From UMGS1484 sp045593325 (lineage in GTDB: Bacteria > Bacillota > Clostridia > Oscillospirales > Acutalibacteraceae): a DNA stretch of 39,709 bases. The stretch is from positions 1 through 39,709 of the forward strand of contig JAZNWL010000033.1 in the NCBI GenBank assembly GCA_045593325.1. Direction: 5' to 3'. A program made the translations under genes and the position numbers. Positions 7,448 to 17,327 of this stretch are shown piece by piece; positions within the stretch are counted from its first letter, which is position 1, and each line of letters opens with the position of its first letter. The notes beneath the pieces are model-generated. The model made no database searches, was not told where the DNA came from, and saw only the letters and a list, made by a program, of their open reading frames with translations.

Positions 7448-9124
7448 TTAGAAAAGTCCGGTGATAACACCGTTTTCGTCAACGTCGATCCGCTCTGCGG
7501 CAGGGACTTTGGGAAGACCGGGCATGGTCATGATATCCCCGGTGAGCACTACAATGAAGCCTGCCCCTGCTGAAACTTTCATGCTACGAACCGTAACATC
7601 AAAGTTTTCGGGTGCGCCTAATTTGGTGGGGTCATCGGAAAAACTGTATTGGGTCTTGGCAACGCAAATGGGAAGATTGCCAAAGCCCATGGCTTCCAGT
7701 TGTTCCATTTCTTTCCGGGCTTTGGGGGTTAAAATAACCCCGTTGCCCCCGTACACCTTTTGCACCAAGGCATTGATTTTTTCTTCAATGGATAGTTCAT
7801 CGGTATAGCTGAATTGGAAATTGGGGGTTTCTTCTTCACAAAGACGAACCACTTCTTTTGCCAGTTCAACGCCACCTGCGCCACCTTCTGCCCAAACGTT
7901 GGATAGCACCACGTTTACACCCAGAGCTTTGCATTTTTCAATAATGCATTCCACTTCTTTGTCGGTGTCGGTGGGGAAACGGTTGACTGCAACCACACAG
8001 GGTAAACCGTAAACGTTTTTCATATTGGAAACGTGACGAAGGAGATTGGGAATACCTTTTTCCAAAGCCACCAAATCTTCTTCACCCAACTGGGTTTTTG
8101 CCAGACCGCCATGCATTTTCAAAGCACGAATGGTGGCAACCACCACAACAGCCGAAGGAGTCAGCCCTGCCATGCGGCATTTAATGTCCAGGAATTTTTC
8201 TGCCCCCAAGTCAGCACCAAAGCCCGCTTCGGTAACAGCGTAATCCCCCATTTTCAATGCCATTTTGGTTGCCATAACCGAGTTGCACCCGTGGGCAATG
8301 TTAGCAAAAGGACCACCGTGTACAAAGGCAGGAGTACCTTCCAGAGATTGCACCAAATTGGGCTTAATGGCATCTTTCAAAAGGGCGGTCATTGCCCCTT
8401 GGGCTTTCAGTTGACCACAGGTAACAGGTTGATTGTCGTAGGTATAACCCACAATAATACGGGCAAGGCGTTCCTTTAAGTCGCTTAAGGAGTTGGAAAG
8501 GCACAGCACTGCCATGATCTCACTGGCAACGGTAATGTCAAACCCGTCTTCCCGAGGAACACCGTTGACTTTACCGCCCAAACCGTCCACCACGTTCCGC
8601 AGTTGACGGTCGTTCATATCCACACACCGTTTCCAGGTGATGCGGCGGGTATCAATGCCCAATTCATTGCCTTGGTGGATATGGTTATCCAGCATGGCTG
8701 CCAACAGGTTGTTGGCGGCGCCAATGGCATGGAAGTCCCCAGTGAAGTGCAGGTTAATATCTTCCATGGGAACCACCTGGGCATAGCCGCCCCCTGCGGC
8801 GCCCCCTTTAATGCCGAACACAGGGCCTAAAGAGGGTTCCCGCAAGGCAACGGTTACGTCTTTGCCAATGCGGCGAAGACCGTCTGCCAGACCGATGGTG
8901 GTGGTGGTTTTCCCTTCCCCTGCAGGGGTGGGAGTAATGGCGGTAACCAAAATCAATTTTCCGTCAGGCTTGGTTGCATCCTGCAACAAAGACAGGTCAA
9001 TTTTTGCCTTATATTTTCCGTAATGTTCCAAATACCTTTCATCCACGTGAGCAGTTTTGGCAATTTCAGAAATGGGTTGCATGTTACATTGCTGGGCAAT
9101 TTCGATATCGGTAAGATAAGCCAT
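7448..9124 (-). CDS. fhs: Formate--tetrahydrofolate ligase
   Basis: Fhs makes 10-formyl-THF from formate, THF and ATP. At 558 residues it is full length. The nucleotide-binding loop TPAGEGKTT is at 66-74, and EPSLGPVFGIKGGAAGGGYAQ is conserved in the family. GGGGTG precedes the ATG at 9124, 19 bases after purL. It is the last gene of the purine operon. Its product feeds PurN and the AICAR formyltransferase encoded upstream, which explains its place behind a ZTP riboswitch. No other Wood-Ljungdahl gene is present here, so a purely biosynthetic role is enough to explain it. Confidence 0.97.
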   Translation of the reverse strand: MAYLTDIEIAQQCNMQPISEIAKTAHVDERYLEHYGKYKAKIDLSLLQDATKPDGKLILVTAITPTPAGEGKTTTTIGLADGLRRIGKDVTVALREPSLGPVFGIKGGAAGGGYAQVVPMEDINLHFTGDFHAIGAANNLLAAMLDNHIHQGNELGIDTRRITWKRCVDMNDRQLRNVVDGLGGKVNGVPREDGFDITVASEIMAVLCLSNSLSDLKERLARIIVGYTYDNQPVTCGQLKAQGAMTALLKDAIKPNLVQSLEGTPAFVHGGPFANIAHGCNSVMATKMALKMGDYAVTEAGFGADLGAEKFLDIKCRMAGLTPSAVVVVATIRALKMHGGLAKTQLGEEDLVALEKGIPNLLRHVSNMKNVYGLPCVVAVNRFPTDTDKEVECIIEKCKALGVNVVLSNVWAEGGAGGVELAKEVVRLCEEETPNFQFSYTDELSIEEKINALVQKVYGGNGVILTPKARKEMEQLEAMGFGNLPICVAKTQYSFSDDPTKLGAPENFDVTVRSMKVSAGAGFIVVLTGDIMTMPGLPKVPAAERIDVDENGVITGLF

Positions 9125-9143
9125 TTGTTACACCCCTATATCA

Positions 9144-12100
9144 TCAGGATTTTTTAAAGTATTTTACAGCGGATTCAAAGAGTTTCATATCATATTCCCC
9201 GGGCACGTTGCGGTAAAGTCCACTGCCGATCCGTTCGGAGTGACCCATTTTTCCCAACACACGACCGTCGGGAGAGGTAATCCCTTCGATGGCAGCCATG
9301 GAGTTATTGGGGTTAAACCGAACTTCGTTGGTGGCATTGCCCGAGAAGTCTACGTATTGGGTGGCAATCTGGCCGTTCTGAGCCAGTTGTTCAATCAAAG
9401 CATCTTCTGCCAGAAAACGACCTTCCCCGTGGGAGATGGGAACCATAAATACGTCCCCAACTTCACAAGCGGCAAGCCAAGGAGATTTGTTGGATGCCAC
9501 GCGGGTGGCAACCATGCGGGATTGGTGGCGACCGATGGTGTTGAAGGTCAAAGTGGGGCAATGTTCATCGGTATCCATGATTTTGCCGTAGGGAACCAAG
9601 CCCAATTTAATGAGAGCCTGGAAGCCGTTACAGATCCCCAGCATCAAGCCGTCCCGGTGATCCAGCATATCGGTTACCTGTTCTTTAATGGCATCGTTGC
9701 GGAAGAAGGCGGTAATGAACTTACCCGAACCATCGGGTTCGTCCCCGCCGGAGAACCCACCGGGAATCATAATCATTTGAGCCTTGGCGGCCTTAGCGGC
9801 AAATTCTTCCACGCTTCTGGCAATGCCATCGGCGGAAAGGTTGTTGATCACAAAGATCTCAGCATCGGCACCGGCATCACGCATTACTTTGGCGGAATCG
9901 TATTCACAGTTGGTGCCGGGGAAGGCGGGAATCAAAACCTTGGGACGAACCACTGCCAATTTGGGTTGTACCCGAGTAGCAGCAGGAGCCGAGAAGGTTT
10001 TGGGTGCTTCCCCTTTGGCGGGAATATTGCAACTGTAAACAGGTTCCAGTTTGTTTTCGTAAACGTCGCAAAGGGTTGCGAGGCTCAAGGTTTCTTCGCC
10101 CTTTACCATGGTGGGTTCATGGGTAATGGTACCAATGAGTTTGCCCATCTGGATATCATCGGTAACTTCCAAAAGGAAAGAGCCGTAAGCATAACCGAAA
10201 ATGTCATCCATGGATAATTCAGCATTGTATTCAAAACCGAAACCGTTACCCATTGCCATTTTAAGCACTGCTTCTGCCACGCCACCCAAACCGGGAGTGT
10301 AAGCGGCAACCACTTTGCCTTCTCTCATGAGTCTGGTAACGGTATCATACAAGGAAAGCAAAGAAGCGGTTTGGGGCAAATGATTTTCATCATAGTCAGG
10401 TTGAACCAAAACCACTTTATGCCCTGCTTCTTTGAATTCAGGAGAAACTACGTCAGAGGTTTTGCCGGTGGTAACGGCAAAGGAAACCAAGGTGGGAGGA
10501 ACGTCCAATTTTTCGAAAGTACCGCTCATGGAGTCTTTCCCGCCAATAGCGGCAATACCCAATTCTTTTTGAGCACGGAAGGCACCAAGCAGGGCTGCCA
10601 TGGGTTTCCCCCAACGGGCAGGGTCTTTCCCGGGACGTTCAAAGTATTCCTGGAAGGTTAAATATACGTCTTCAAAAGAAGCCCCGGTGGCAATCATTTT
10701 GGAAACCGATTCCACAACTGCCAGGTAAGCGCCGTGGAAGGGGCTCTTTTCGGTGATGAAGGGATTATATCCCCAAGCCATAAAGGAACAATCATCGGTA
10801 TGGGCTTGTTCCATGGAGATTTTTTGCACCATGGCTTGAATGGGAGTTAATTGATTTTTACCCCCGAAAGGCATCAGCACAGTACCGGCACCAATGGTGG
10901 AGTCAAACCGTTCGGAAAGACCACGTTTGGAGCAGATGTTCAAATCCCCTGCCAAGGCGGTATATTCTTTCACAAAATCTTCACCCACTTGCTTTTTGTA
11001 GCAAGAAGGAGTGGTGGCGGCAACGTCGATGTGTTTTTCAGCCCCGTTGGAATTCAGGAATTCACGGCTGATATCTACAATGGTGTTGCCTTTCCAGGTC
11101 ATGGTTAAACGGGGTTCTGCCTTCACGGTAGCAACCACGGTGGCTTCCAGGTTTTCTTTATGAGCCAACTCAATAAAGGTCTCCACGTCGGCAGGCTCTA
11201 CCACAACTGCCATACGTTCCTGGGATTCACTGATAGCCAGTTCGGTGCCGTCCAACCCTTCGTATTTCTTGGGAACGGCATCCAGATCAATGGCAAGGCC
11301 GTCTGCCAATTCGCCGATGGCAACCGAAACACCGCCTGCACCAAAGTCGTTGCAACGTTTAATCAGTTTGCTGGCGACGGGGTTACGGAATAACCGTTGC
11401 AGTTTGCGTTCTTCGGGAGCATTCCCCTTTTGCACTTCTGCACCGCAGGAAGTTAAAGATTCCATGGTGTGGGATTTGGAAGACCCGGTGGCACCGCCAC
11501 AACCGTCACGACCGGTACGACCGCCCAAAAGAATGACAACGTCGTCGGGATCGGGACGTTCACGGCGAACGTTTTCGGCGGGAGCGGCGGCGATTACCGC
11601 GCCGATCTCCATACGTTTGGCGGCATAACCGTCGTGATACAATTCATCAACAATACCGGTTGCCAAACCGATTTGGTTCCCGTAGGAAGAATAGCCTGCG
11701 GCAGCGGTGGTTACGATTTTCCGTTGAGGCAATTTCCCTGCCATGGTTTGGTCAAGGGGTTTCAAGGGATCCGCACCGCCGGTTACCCGCATGGCGCCGT
11801 ACACGTAAGAACGGCCGGAAAGAGGGTCACGAATGGCACCGCCAATGCAGGTTGCCGCACCGCCGAAGGGTTCAATTTCGGTGGGATGGTTATGGGTTTC
11901 GTTTTTAAAGAGAAGCAACCAATCTTCCTTTTTCCCGTCAGCTTCCACCTGGATCTTCACGGTACAGGCATTGATTTCTTCCGATTCGTCTAATTTTTCT
12001 AATTTGCCGATGCTCTTCAAATATTTGGCGGCAAGGGTACCGATATCCATCAGGTTCACGGGTTTGGTACGACCCAAAGCCTTGCGGGTTTCCAGATAAT

Positions 12101-12839
12101 CGTTATAAGCATCCTGCAACAAAGCATCCTCAAAGGTCACGTTGTCGATAGTGGTGAGGAAGGTGGTGTGACGGCAATGGTCAGACCAATAGGTGTCGAT
12201 CATACGGATTTCGGTGATGGTGGGATCCCGTTGTTCCGAAATAAAATATTGTTGACAGAAGGCGATATCGTCTTCGTCCATTGCCAATCCGTAGTTTTTC
12301 ACAAAAGCGGCAAGACCGTCTTTATCCAGTTGGCAGAAGCCTTCCAAAGTTTCCACTGTTTGAGGCAAATCATATTCCATTTGCAGAGTGGCAACGGGGT
12401 CTAACGATGCTTCCCGGGATTCTACGGGGTTGATAACGTATTTTTTAATGGCGGCAATTTCCGATTCACTTAAATTGCCGTATAACAAGTATACCCGAGC
12501 GGTACGAACCAAAGGGCGATCCCCTTTGGAGATGATCTGGATACATTGGGCGGCAGAATCTGCCCGTTGGTCAAACTGACCGGGCAAATATTCCACAGCA
12601 AACACCACGTTGGCATCGGTGGGGATATCATCCGAAAGAATGTCTAACTGGGGTTCGGAAAACACAGTGGTTTTGGCGTAGTTAAACAAGTCCTCCCCAA
12701 TATTTTCCACATCATAACGGTTAAATAACCGTACTTTTTCTAAGGTATTGACCCCTAAAAAGGTACGGGCATCGCTTAAAAGCCCATTGGCTTCGTTGGC
12801 AAGCTCGGCTTTTTTCTCAACGTATACGCGATAAACCAT
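9144..12839 (-). CDS. purL: Phosphoribosylformylglycinamidine synthase, single-chain type
   Basis: This enzyme converts FGAR, glutamine and ATP to FGAM, step four of purine synthesis. The 1231-residue chain combines a linker/N-terminal region, two AIR-synthase-like ATPase halves (about 200-600 and 620-960, with KNETHNHPTEIEPFGGA) and a C-terminal class I glutamine amidotransferase domain (about 975-1231). That last domain has the nucleophile motif LGICNGFQ and PGGFSGGDE. It is thus the large fused form found in many Clostridia and Proteobacteria, not the PurS/PurL/PurQ complex of Bacillus, and no purS or purQ is present. AAAGGAG lies nine bases before the ATG. It is separated from purD by six bases. 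Confidence 0.96.
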   Translation of the reverse strand: MVYRVYVEKKAELANEANGLLSDARTFLGVNTLEKVRLFNRYDVENIGEDLFNYAKTTVFSEPQLDILSDDIPTDANVVFAVEYLPGQFDQRADSAAQCIQIISKGDRPLVRTARVYLLYGNLSESEIAAIKKYVINPVESREASLDPVATLQMEYDLPQTVETLEGFCQLDKDGLAAFVKNYGLAMDEDDIAFCQQYFISEQRDPTITEIRMIDTYWSDHCRHTTFLTTIDNVTFEDALLQDAYNDYLETRKALGRTKPVNLMDIGTLAAKYLKSIGKLEKLDESEEINACTVKIQVEADGKKEDWLLLFKNETHNHPTEIEPFGGAATCIGGAIRDPLSGRSYVYGAMRVTGGADPLKPLDQTMAGKLPQRKIVTTAAAGYSSYGNQIGLATGIVDELYHDGYAAKRMEIGAVIAAAPAENVRRERPDPDDVVILLGGRTGRDGCGGATGSSKSHTMESLTSCGAEVQKGNAPEERKLQRLFRNPVASKLIKRCNDFGAGGVSVAIGELADGLAIDLDAVPKKYEGLDGTELAISESQERMAVVVEPADVETFIELAHKENLEATVVATVKAEPRLTMTWKGNTIVDISREFLNSNGAEKHIDVAATTPSCYKKQVGEDFVKEYTALAGDLNICSKRGLSERFDSTIGAGTVLMPFGGKNQLTPIQAMVQKISMEQAHTDDCSFMAWGYNPFITEKSPFHGAYLAVVESVSKMIATGASFEDVYLTFQEYFERPGKDPARWGKPMAALLGAFRAQKELGIAAIGGKDSMSGTFEKLDVPPTLVSFAVTTGKTSDVVSPEFKEAGHKVVLVQPDYDENHLPQTASLLSLYDTVTRLMREGKVVAAYTPGLGGVAEAVLKMAMGNGFGFEYNAELSMDDIFGYAYGSFLLEVTDDIQMGKLIGTITHEPTMVKGEETLSLATLCDVYENKLEPVYSCNIPAKGEAPKTFSAPAATRVQPKLAVVRPKVLIPAFPGTNCEYDSAKVMRDAGADAEIFVINNLSADGIARSVEEFAAKAAKAQMIMIPGGFSGGDEPDGSGKFITAFFRNDAIKEQVTDMLDHRDGLMLGICNGFQALIKLGLVPYGKIMDTDEHCPTLTFNTIGRHQSRMVATRVASNKSPWLAACEVGDVFMVPISHGEGRFLAEDALIEQLAQNGQIATQYVDFSGNATNEVRFNPNNSMAAIEGITSPDGRVLGKMGHSERIGSGLYRNVPGEYDMKLFESAVKYFKKS

Positions 12840-12845
12840 AGCCCT

Positions 12846-14114
12846 TTACTCCTTTCCTGCTGCCAATGCCCGTGCCCCGATATCGTGGCGGAAATAGGCA
12901 TTGTCAAAGTGGATTTTTTCTACTAAACCGTAAGCATTTTCAATGGCACTTTCCAAGGTTTCGGCAGTAGCAACCGCCCCCAGAACCCGTCCCCCGGCGG
13001 TGCAAAGAACACCGTCGTTGAGTTTTGCCCCTGCCACGTACACTTGATTTTCAATGTCGGCAGGAATGGTCAGGGGAAGTCCTGTTTCATATTTGCCGGG
13101 ATACCCTTTGGATGCCATAACCACACAGCAGGCAGAGCCTTTGGAGAACCGAATTTCGGTGTCTTTCAAAGTGCCGTTGGTGGTTGCCATCATGGCTTCC
13201 AGCAGGTCGGTTTCCATCAGCGGCAGAACCACCTGGGTTTCAGGGTCACCAAACCGACAGTTATATTCAATCACTTTGGGGCCCTTGGGGGTAAGCATCA
13301 AGCCAAAATACAAGCAACCTTTAAAGGGTCGACCTTCGGCTTTCATGGCATTGATGGTGGGCAGGAAAATGGTTTCCATACAAACCTTTGCCACGTCATC
13401 GGTGTAATAGGGATTGGGAGCAATGGTGCCCATGCCGCCGGTGTTCAGGCCGGTGTCGTTATCCCCTGCCCGTTTATGGTCCATGGAAGAAACCATGGGA
13501 ACCACCGTTTCCCCGTCGGTAAAGGAAAGCACCGAAACTTCGGGGCCGGTGAGGAATTCTTCCACGACGATCTGGTTACCGCTTTCCCCGAAGATTTTAT
13601 CTTCCATCATGGAATGAACGGCATCCAGGGCTTCCTCACGGGTGGTTGCAATAACAACCCCTTTACCCAAAGCCAAACCGTCGGCTTTGATTACCGTGGG
13701 AATGGGAGCGGTTTGCAAATAGTCAGCCGCATCCCTTGCGTTATCAAACACAGCATATTCCGCCGTGGGAATGCCGTATTTTTTCATCAAATTCTTGGAA
13801 AACACCTTACTGCCTTCAATGATGGCGGCTTTGGCATCGGGTCCGAAACAAGGTACACCGATTTCATTCAAAGCATCCACGGCGCCTAATACCAAGGGGT
13901 CATCGGGAGCAACCACAGCGTAATCAATGGCGTTTTCTTTGGCGAAAGCCACGATTTTGTCAATTTCTTTGGCACCGATGGGAACCAGAGTGGCATCCCC
14001 AGCCATACCGCCGTTGCCAGGCAAAGCAAAAATCTCGGTAACGGTGGGATTTTCTTTTAATTTCTTAATGATGGCGTGTTCACGACCGCCACCACCCACA
14101 ACCATAAGTTTCAT
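12846..14114 (-). CDS. purD: Phosphoribosylamine--glycine ligase
   Basis: PurD joins glycine to phosphoribosylamine (step two of purine synthesis). It has 422 residues and ATP-grasp architecture: N-terminal VVGGGGREHA at about 5-13, the ATP-grasp loop VIKADGLALGKGV, and the acidic metal site NCRFGDPETQ. The ATG at 14114 has GAGGTG six bases upstream and fits family N-termini. A longer in-frame reading from 14162 would overlap glyA and is rejected. glyA, the gene just before, makes the glycine this enzyme uses. The purD start overlaps nothing but follows the glyA stop by 20 bases. Confidence 0.96.
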   Translation of the reverse strand: MKLMVVGGGGREHAIIKKLKENPTVTEIFALPGNGGMAGDATLVPIGAKEIDKIVAFAKENAIDYAVVAPDDPLVLGAVDALNEIGVPCFGPDAKAAIIEGSKVFSKNLMKKYGIPTAEYAVFDNARDAADYLQTAPIPTVIKADGLALGKGVVIATTREEALDAVHSMMEDKIFGESGNQIVVEEFLTGPEVSVLSFTDGETVVPMVSSMDHKRAGDNDTGLNTGGMGTIAPNPYYTDDVAKVCMETIFLPTINAMKAEGRPFKGCLYFGLMLTPKGPKVIEYNCRFGDPETQVVLPLMETDLLEAMMATTNGTLKDTEIRFSKGSACCVVMASKGYPGKYETGLPLTIPADIENQVYVAGAKLNDGVLCTAGGRVLGAVATAETLESAIENAYGLVEKIHFDNAYFRHDIGARALAAGKE

Positions 14115-14134
14115 TGTAACACCTCTATGGTAGA

Positions 14135-15370
14135 TTATTCGTAAATGGGGAACTGAGCACAAAGTTCCATAACTTCTTGGCTGATACGGTCTTTGGAGGC
14201 TTCGTAATTTTCAGCAATTTCTTTCATCCAGCCTGCAATTTTTACCATTTCGGCTTCTTTAAAGCCACGGCTGGTAACGGCAGGAGTGCCCACACGAATT
14301 CCGCTGGTAACAAAGGGACTTTGGGGGTCGTTGGGGATGGTGTTTTTATTGACGGTGATGTGAACACTGTCCAAACGGGCTTCCATTTCTTTTCCGGTAA
14401 TGCCGAAGGGTTGCAGGTCAAGAAGCATCAGGTGGTTATCGGTACCGCCGGAAACCACACGGAAGCCTTGTTTCACCAATTCGTCAGCCAGGACAGAAGC
14501 ATTATTTACAATTTGAGTTTGATATTCTTTAAATTCGGGTTTCAAGGCTTCGCCCAAAGCAACGGCTTTGGCGGCAATGATATGCATCAAAGGACCGCCT
14601 TGAATACCAGGGAAAATGGCTTTGTCGATTTGTTTGGCAAATTGTTCTTTGCACAAAATCAAACCGCCACGGGGACCGCGCAAGGTTTTGTGGGTAGTGG
14701 TGGTAACCACGTCGGCATAAGGTACAGGGCTGGGATGCAAACCTGCGGCTACAAGACCGGCAATATGAGCCATATCCACCAAGTAGTAAGCGCCAACTTC
14801 ATCGCAAATTTCACGAATTTTGGCAAAATCAATGGTACGGGAATAGGCACTGGCACCGGCAATAATCATTTTGGGTTTGCATTCTTTGGCGATGCGAAGC
14901 ATATCGTCGTAATCCAAGGTTTCGCTGCCATCAGCCACACCGTAAGGAACAATATTGAAGTATTTACCGGAAATGTTTACGGGAGAACCGTGAGAAAGGT
15001 GACCGCCGTGAGCAAGATTTAAGCCCATCACGGTATCCCCTTGTTCCAAAAGACCAAAGAACACTGCCAAGTTGGCACTGGCACCGCTGTGGGGTTGCAC
15101 GTTGGCATGGTCAGCACCGAACAATTTGCAAGCACGTTCTCTGGCGATGTTTTCCACCACGTCAACACAGTGACAACCACCGTAGTACCGTTTACCGGGG
15201 TAACCTTCAGCGTATTTGTTGGTAAGCACGGAACCTGCTGCCAACAATACGGCTTCGGAAACAATGTTTTCGGAAGCAATCAATTCAATGTTTTGCCGTT
15301 GACGGGTCAATTCGTCATTACAGGCAGAAAAAACTTCGTTATCAAATTCTTGTAATTTATCAAAAAACAT
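14135..15370 (-). CDS. glyA: Serine hydroxymethyltransferase
   Basis: This PLP enzyme converts serine and THF to glycine and 5,10-methylene-THF, supplying both glycine for PurD and one-carbon units. It has 411 residues. K228 in TTTHKTLRGPRGG is the PLP lysine, and VDMAHIAGL contains the PLP-binding aspartate. The ATG at 15370 is chosen because AGGAG lies ten bases upstream, whereas the ATG at 15379 would be only one base from it. Its position inside a purine operon, between AICAR formyltransferase and purD, ties folate charging to purine synthesis. Confidence 0.96.
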   Translation of the reverse strand: MFFDKLQEFDNEVFSACNDELTRQRQNIELIASENIVSEAVLLAAGSVLTNKYAEGYPGKRYYGGCHCVDVVENIARERACKLFGADHANVQPHSGASANLAVFFGLLEQGDTVMGLNLAHGGHLSHGSPVNISGKYFNIVPYGVADGSETLDYDDMLRIAKECKPKMIIAGASAYSRTIDFAKIREICDEVGAYYLVDMAHIAGLVAAGLHPSPVPYADVVTTTTHKTLRGPRGGLILCKEQFAKQIDKAIFPGIQGGPLMHIIAAKAVALGEALKPEFKEYQTQIVNNASVLADELVKQGFRVVSGGTDNHLMLLDLQPFGITGKEMEARLDSVHITVNKNTIPNDPQSPFVTSGIRVGTPAVTSRGFKEAEMVKIAGWMKEIAENYEASKDRISQEVMELCAQFPIYE

Positions 15371-15391
15371 AGATTTCATTCTCCTTTAATT

Positions 15392-16573
15392 TTAGTGATG
15401 GAACAACCGCATACCGGTAAATGCCATGATCATGTTATATTTATTGCAACATTCAATAACGATATCGTCACGAATGGAGCCACCGGGTTGGGCAATGTAA
15501 GAAACACCGCTACGATAAGCCCGTTCAATGTTATCATCAAAGGGGAAGAAAGCATCCGACCCTAAAGCAACACCGGTTTTAGTAGCGAGATAGGCTTTTT
15601 GTTCTTCCTTGGTGAAAGGAGCGGGCTGAGAAGAAAAGTATTTTTGCCAGTTGCCTTCGGCACAAACGTCTTCTTCGTTTTGGTTGATATATCCGTCAAT
15701 CACGTTGTCGCGGTCGGCTCTGCCAATGGTGGGCAGGAAAGGCAGATTCAATACCTTTTCATTTTGACGCAGGAACCAGGTATCGGCTTTGCCCCCGGCA
15801 AGACGGGTGCAGTGGATACGAGATTGTTGCCCTGCACCAACGCCGATGGCTTGTCCGTCAACGGCATAGCAAACCGAGTTGGATTGGGTGTATTTCAAGG
15901 TGATGAGAGCCACGATGAGATCACGGGCGGCTTCTTCACTTAACGCTTTATTTTCAGTGACCAGATTTTGAAGAAGTTCACGGTTGATTTCAAAATTGTT
16001 TCTGCCTTGTTCAAAGGTGATGCCATAAACTTGTTTGGTTTCCACGGGAGCGGGAACGTAATCCGGGTCAATGGCAATGATGTTATAGTTGCCTTTCCGT
16101 TTGGTTTTGAGAATTTCCAAGGCTTCGGGTTCGTAGCCGGGAGCAATGACCCCGTCGGAAATTTCTCTTTGAATGAGTTTCGCGGTGGTAACGTCGCACA
16201 CGTCAGACAAGGCAACAAAGTCACCGAAGGAACACATACGGTCGGTTCCTCTGGCGCGGGCATAAGCGCAAGCCAAGGGGGATTCATCCAACCCTTCCAC
16301 ATCATCCACAAAGCAGGCTTTTTTCAAGGTGTCGGAAAGGGGTAAGCCAACAGCGGCAGAGGTGGGGCTAACGTGTTTAAAAGAGGTGGCGGCGGGAAGT
16401 CCCAAAGCCGCTTTCAATTCTTTTACCAGTTGCCAGGCGTTAAAGGCATCCAAAAAGTTGATATACCCGGGTTTACCACACAAAATTTCGATGGGCAATT
16501 TCCCTTCTTCCATAAAAATGCGGGAAGGTTTTTGGTTGGGGTTACAACCGTATTTTAATTCCAATTCTTTCAC
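15392..16573 (-). CDS. purH: AICAR formyltransferase, stand-alone (PurH C-terminal domain only)
   Basis: It transfers formyl from 10-formyl-THF to AICAR (ZMP), giving FAICAR. At 393 residues it matches only the AICARFT part of bifunctional PurH: the N-terminal MGS-like IMP cyclohydrolase domain of about 190 residues is absent. Recognisable blocks are ELKYGCNPNQKPSR at the N-terminus, TSFKHVSPTSAAVG with the catalytic K-H pair, VCYAVDGQAIGVGAGQQSR, SDAFFPFDDNIERA and YIAQPGGSIRDD. The start codon is GTG, supported by AGGAGG nine bases upstream. The missing cyclohydrolase activity is supplied by the neighbouring PurO-like gene. The substrate AICAR is also the ligand family of the riboswitch that precedes the operon. 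Confidence 0.93.
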   Translation of the reverse strand: MKELELKYGCNPNQKPSRIFMEEGKLPIEILCGKPGYINFLDAFNAWQLVKELKAALGLPAATSFKHVSPTSAAVGLPLSDTLKKACFVDDVEGLDESPLACAYARARGTDRMCSFGDFVALSDVCDVTTAKLIQREISDGVIAPGYEPEALEILKTKRKGNYNIIAIDPDYVPAPVETKQVYGITFEQGRNNFEINRELLQNLVTENKALSEEAARDLIVALITLKYTQSNSVCYAVDGQAIGVGAGQQSRIHCTRLAGGKADTWFLRQNEKVLNLPFLPTIGRADRDNVIDGYINQNEEDVCAEGNWQKYFSSQPAPFTKEEQKAYLATKTGVALGSDAFFPFDDNIERAYRSGVSYIAQPGGSIRDDIVIECCNKYNMIMAFTGMRLFHH

Positions 16574-16593
16574 GGCAAAATCCTCCTTACACC

Positions 16594-17316
16594 CTATTGA
16601 TTCCGATTGATAACCTTACGGGTTACCGAACCGTCTTTGAGATTTACATATTCCACAAACAAGGAAATTTTATTGTTTTCATCCAGGTTTTCCCAAATTT
16701 CATTAGCAAATGCTTCCATATCATTGGGAATGCTGACCCGTTCGGGTTCCCCCTGGAAGGTGGGAATGGGGTTCCCATCGGTCACGTAGGTATGAATGAA
16801 GTGTCCCAGCCCGTTTAATGCGGCATAGGAAAAATGATAGCGGTTGCAAGCAGTTCCCAAGGCATCGGCACTTTTGAGGATGCTCATTTCGTATGTAAAA
16901 TCACCGCCGTTAAAGGTAATCATACCGCTGATGCGAGGAGTTAAGTTGGGAGCATCGGGTTCGAAAGCACGGGAGGTCAAGGCATCGGCAAAACTTCTGC
17001 CTTGTTTGAGACCGTTGAACACCGTGTCGGTTTGGTCACCATTGGTAACGATGCGGCGGTTTTCATAGGAACGGGCTGCCGCATAAATAATCAAAGAGGG
17101 ATCTTCCACCTTGGAAGGATCAAAGGGACGGGTAAACAAGGTGCCGTCTTCTTCCAAAGCAAATACACGGTTACGGCTGTTTTCGCTTCTGCCCATGATA
17201 AAATAGGCTGCCACAGCATGATTGCCGTCTTCCGATTTACCAAGCACAATGCCGCGACCCACATAGGGGTTACCGGCAATGCGGTCTTTCATGGATTTGA
17301 TTTCATAAATATCCAT
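16594..17316 (-). CDS. purO: IMP cyclohydrolase, PurO-like (PF07826 type)
   Basis: It should close the ring of FAICAR to IMP, the last step of the pathway. The 240-residue protein matches the archaeal-type IMP cyclohydrolase fold family, not the MGS domain of PurH. Visible conserved parts are NPYVGRGIVLGKSEDG near the N-terminus, YFIMGRSENSRNR, and TPRISGMI with the FTYEMSILKS stretch. The ATG at 17316 has GGAG eight bases upstream. A longer in-frame start inside purN is rejected. It overlaps no neighbour but starts 11 bases after the purN stop. Pairing with a stand-alone AICAR formyltransferase makes the pathway complete. Assignment is by recognised motifs, without alignment. Confidence 0.85.
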   Translation of the reverse strand: MDIYEIKSMKDRIAGNPYVGRGIVLGKSEDGNHAVAAYFIMGRSENSRNRVFALEEDGTLFTRPFDPSKVEDPSLIIYAAARSYENRRIVTNGDQTDTVFNGLKQGRSFADALTSRAFEPDAPNLTPRISGMITFNGGDFTYEMSILKSADALGTACNRYHFSYAALNGLGHFIHTYVTDGNPIPTFQGEPERVSIPNDMEAFANEIWENLDENNKISLFVEYVNLKDGSVTRKVINRNQ

Positions 17317-17327
17317 ACTTGTATCTC

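Noticed and set aside
9240..10217. Long plus-strand ORF of 325 codons inside purL
   Set aside because: It is a shadow frame of the well-supported purL on the other strand. The translation is rich in Gly, Asn, His and Phe, as expected from reading the antisense strand.
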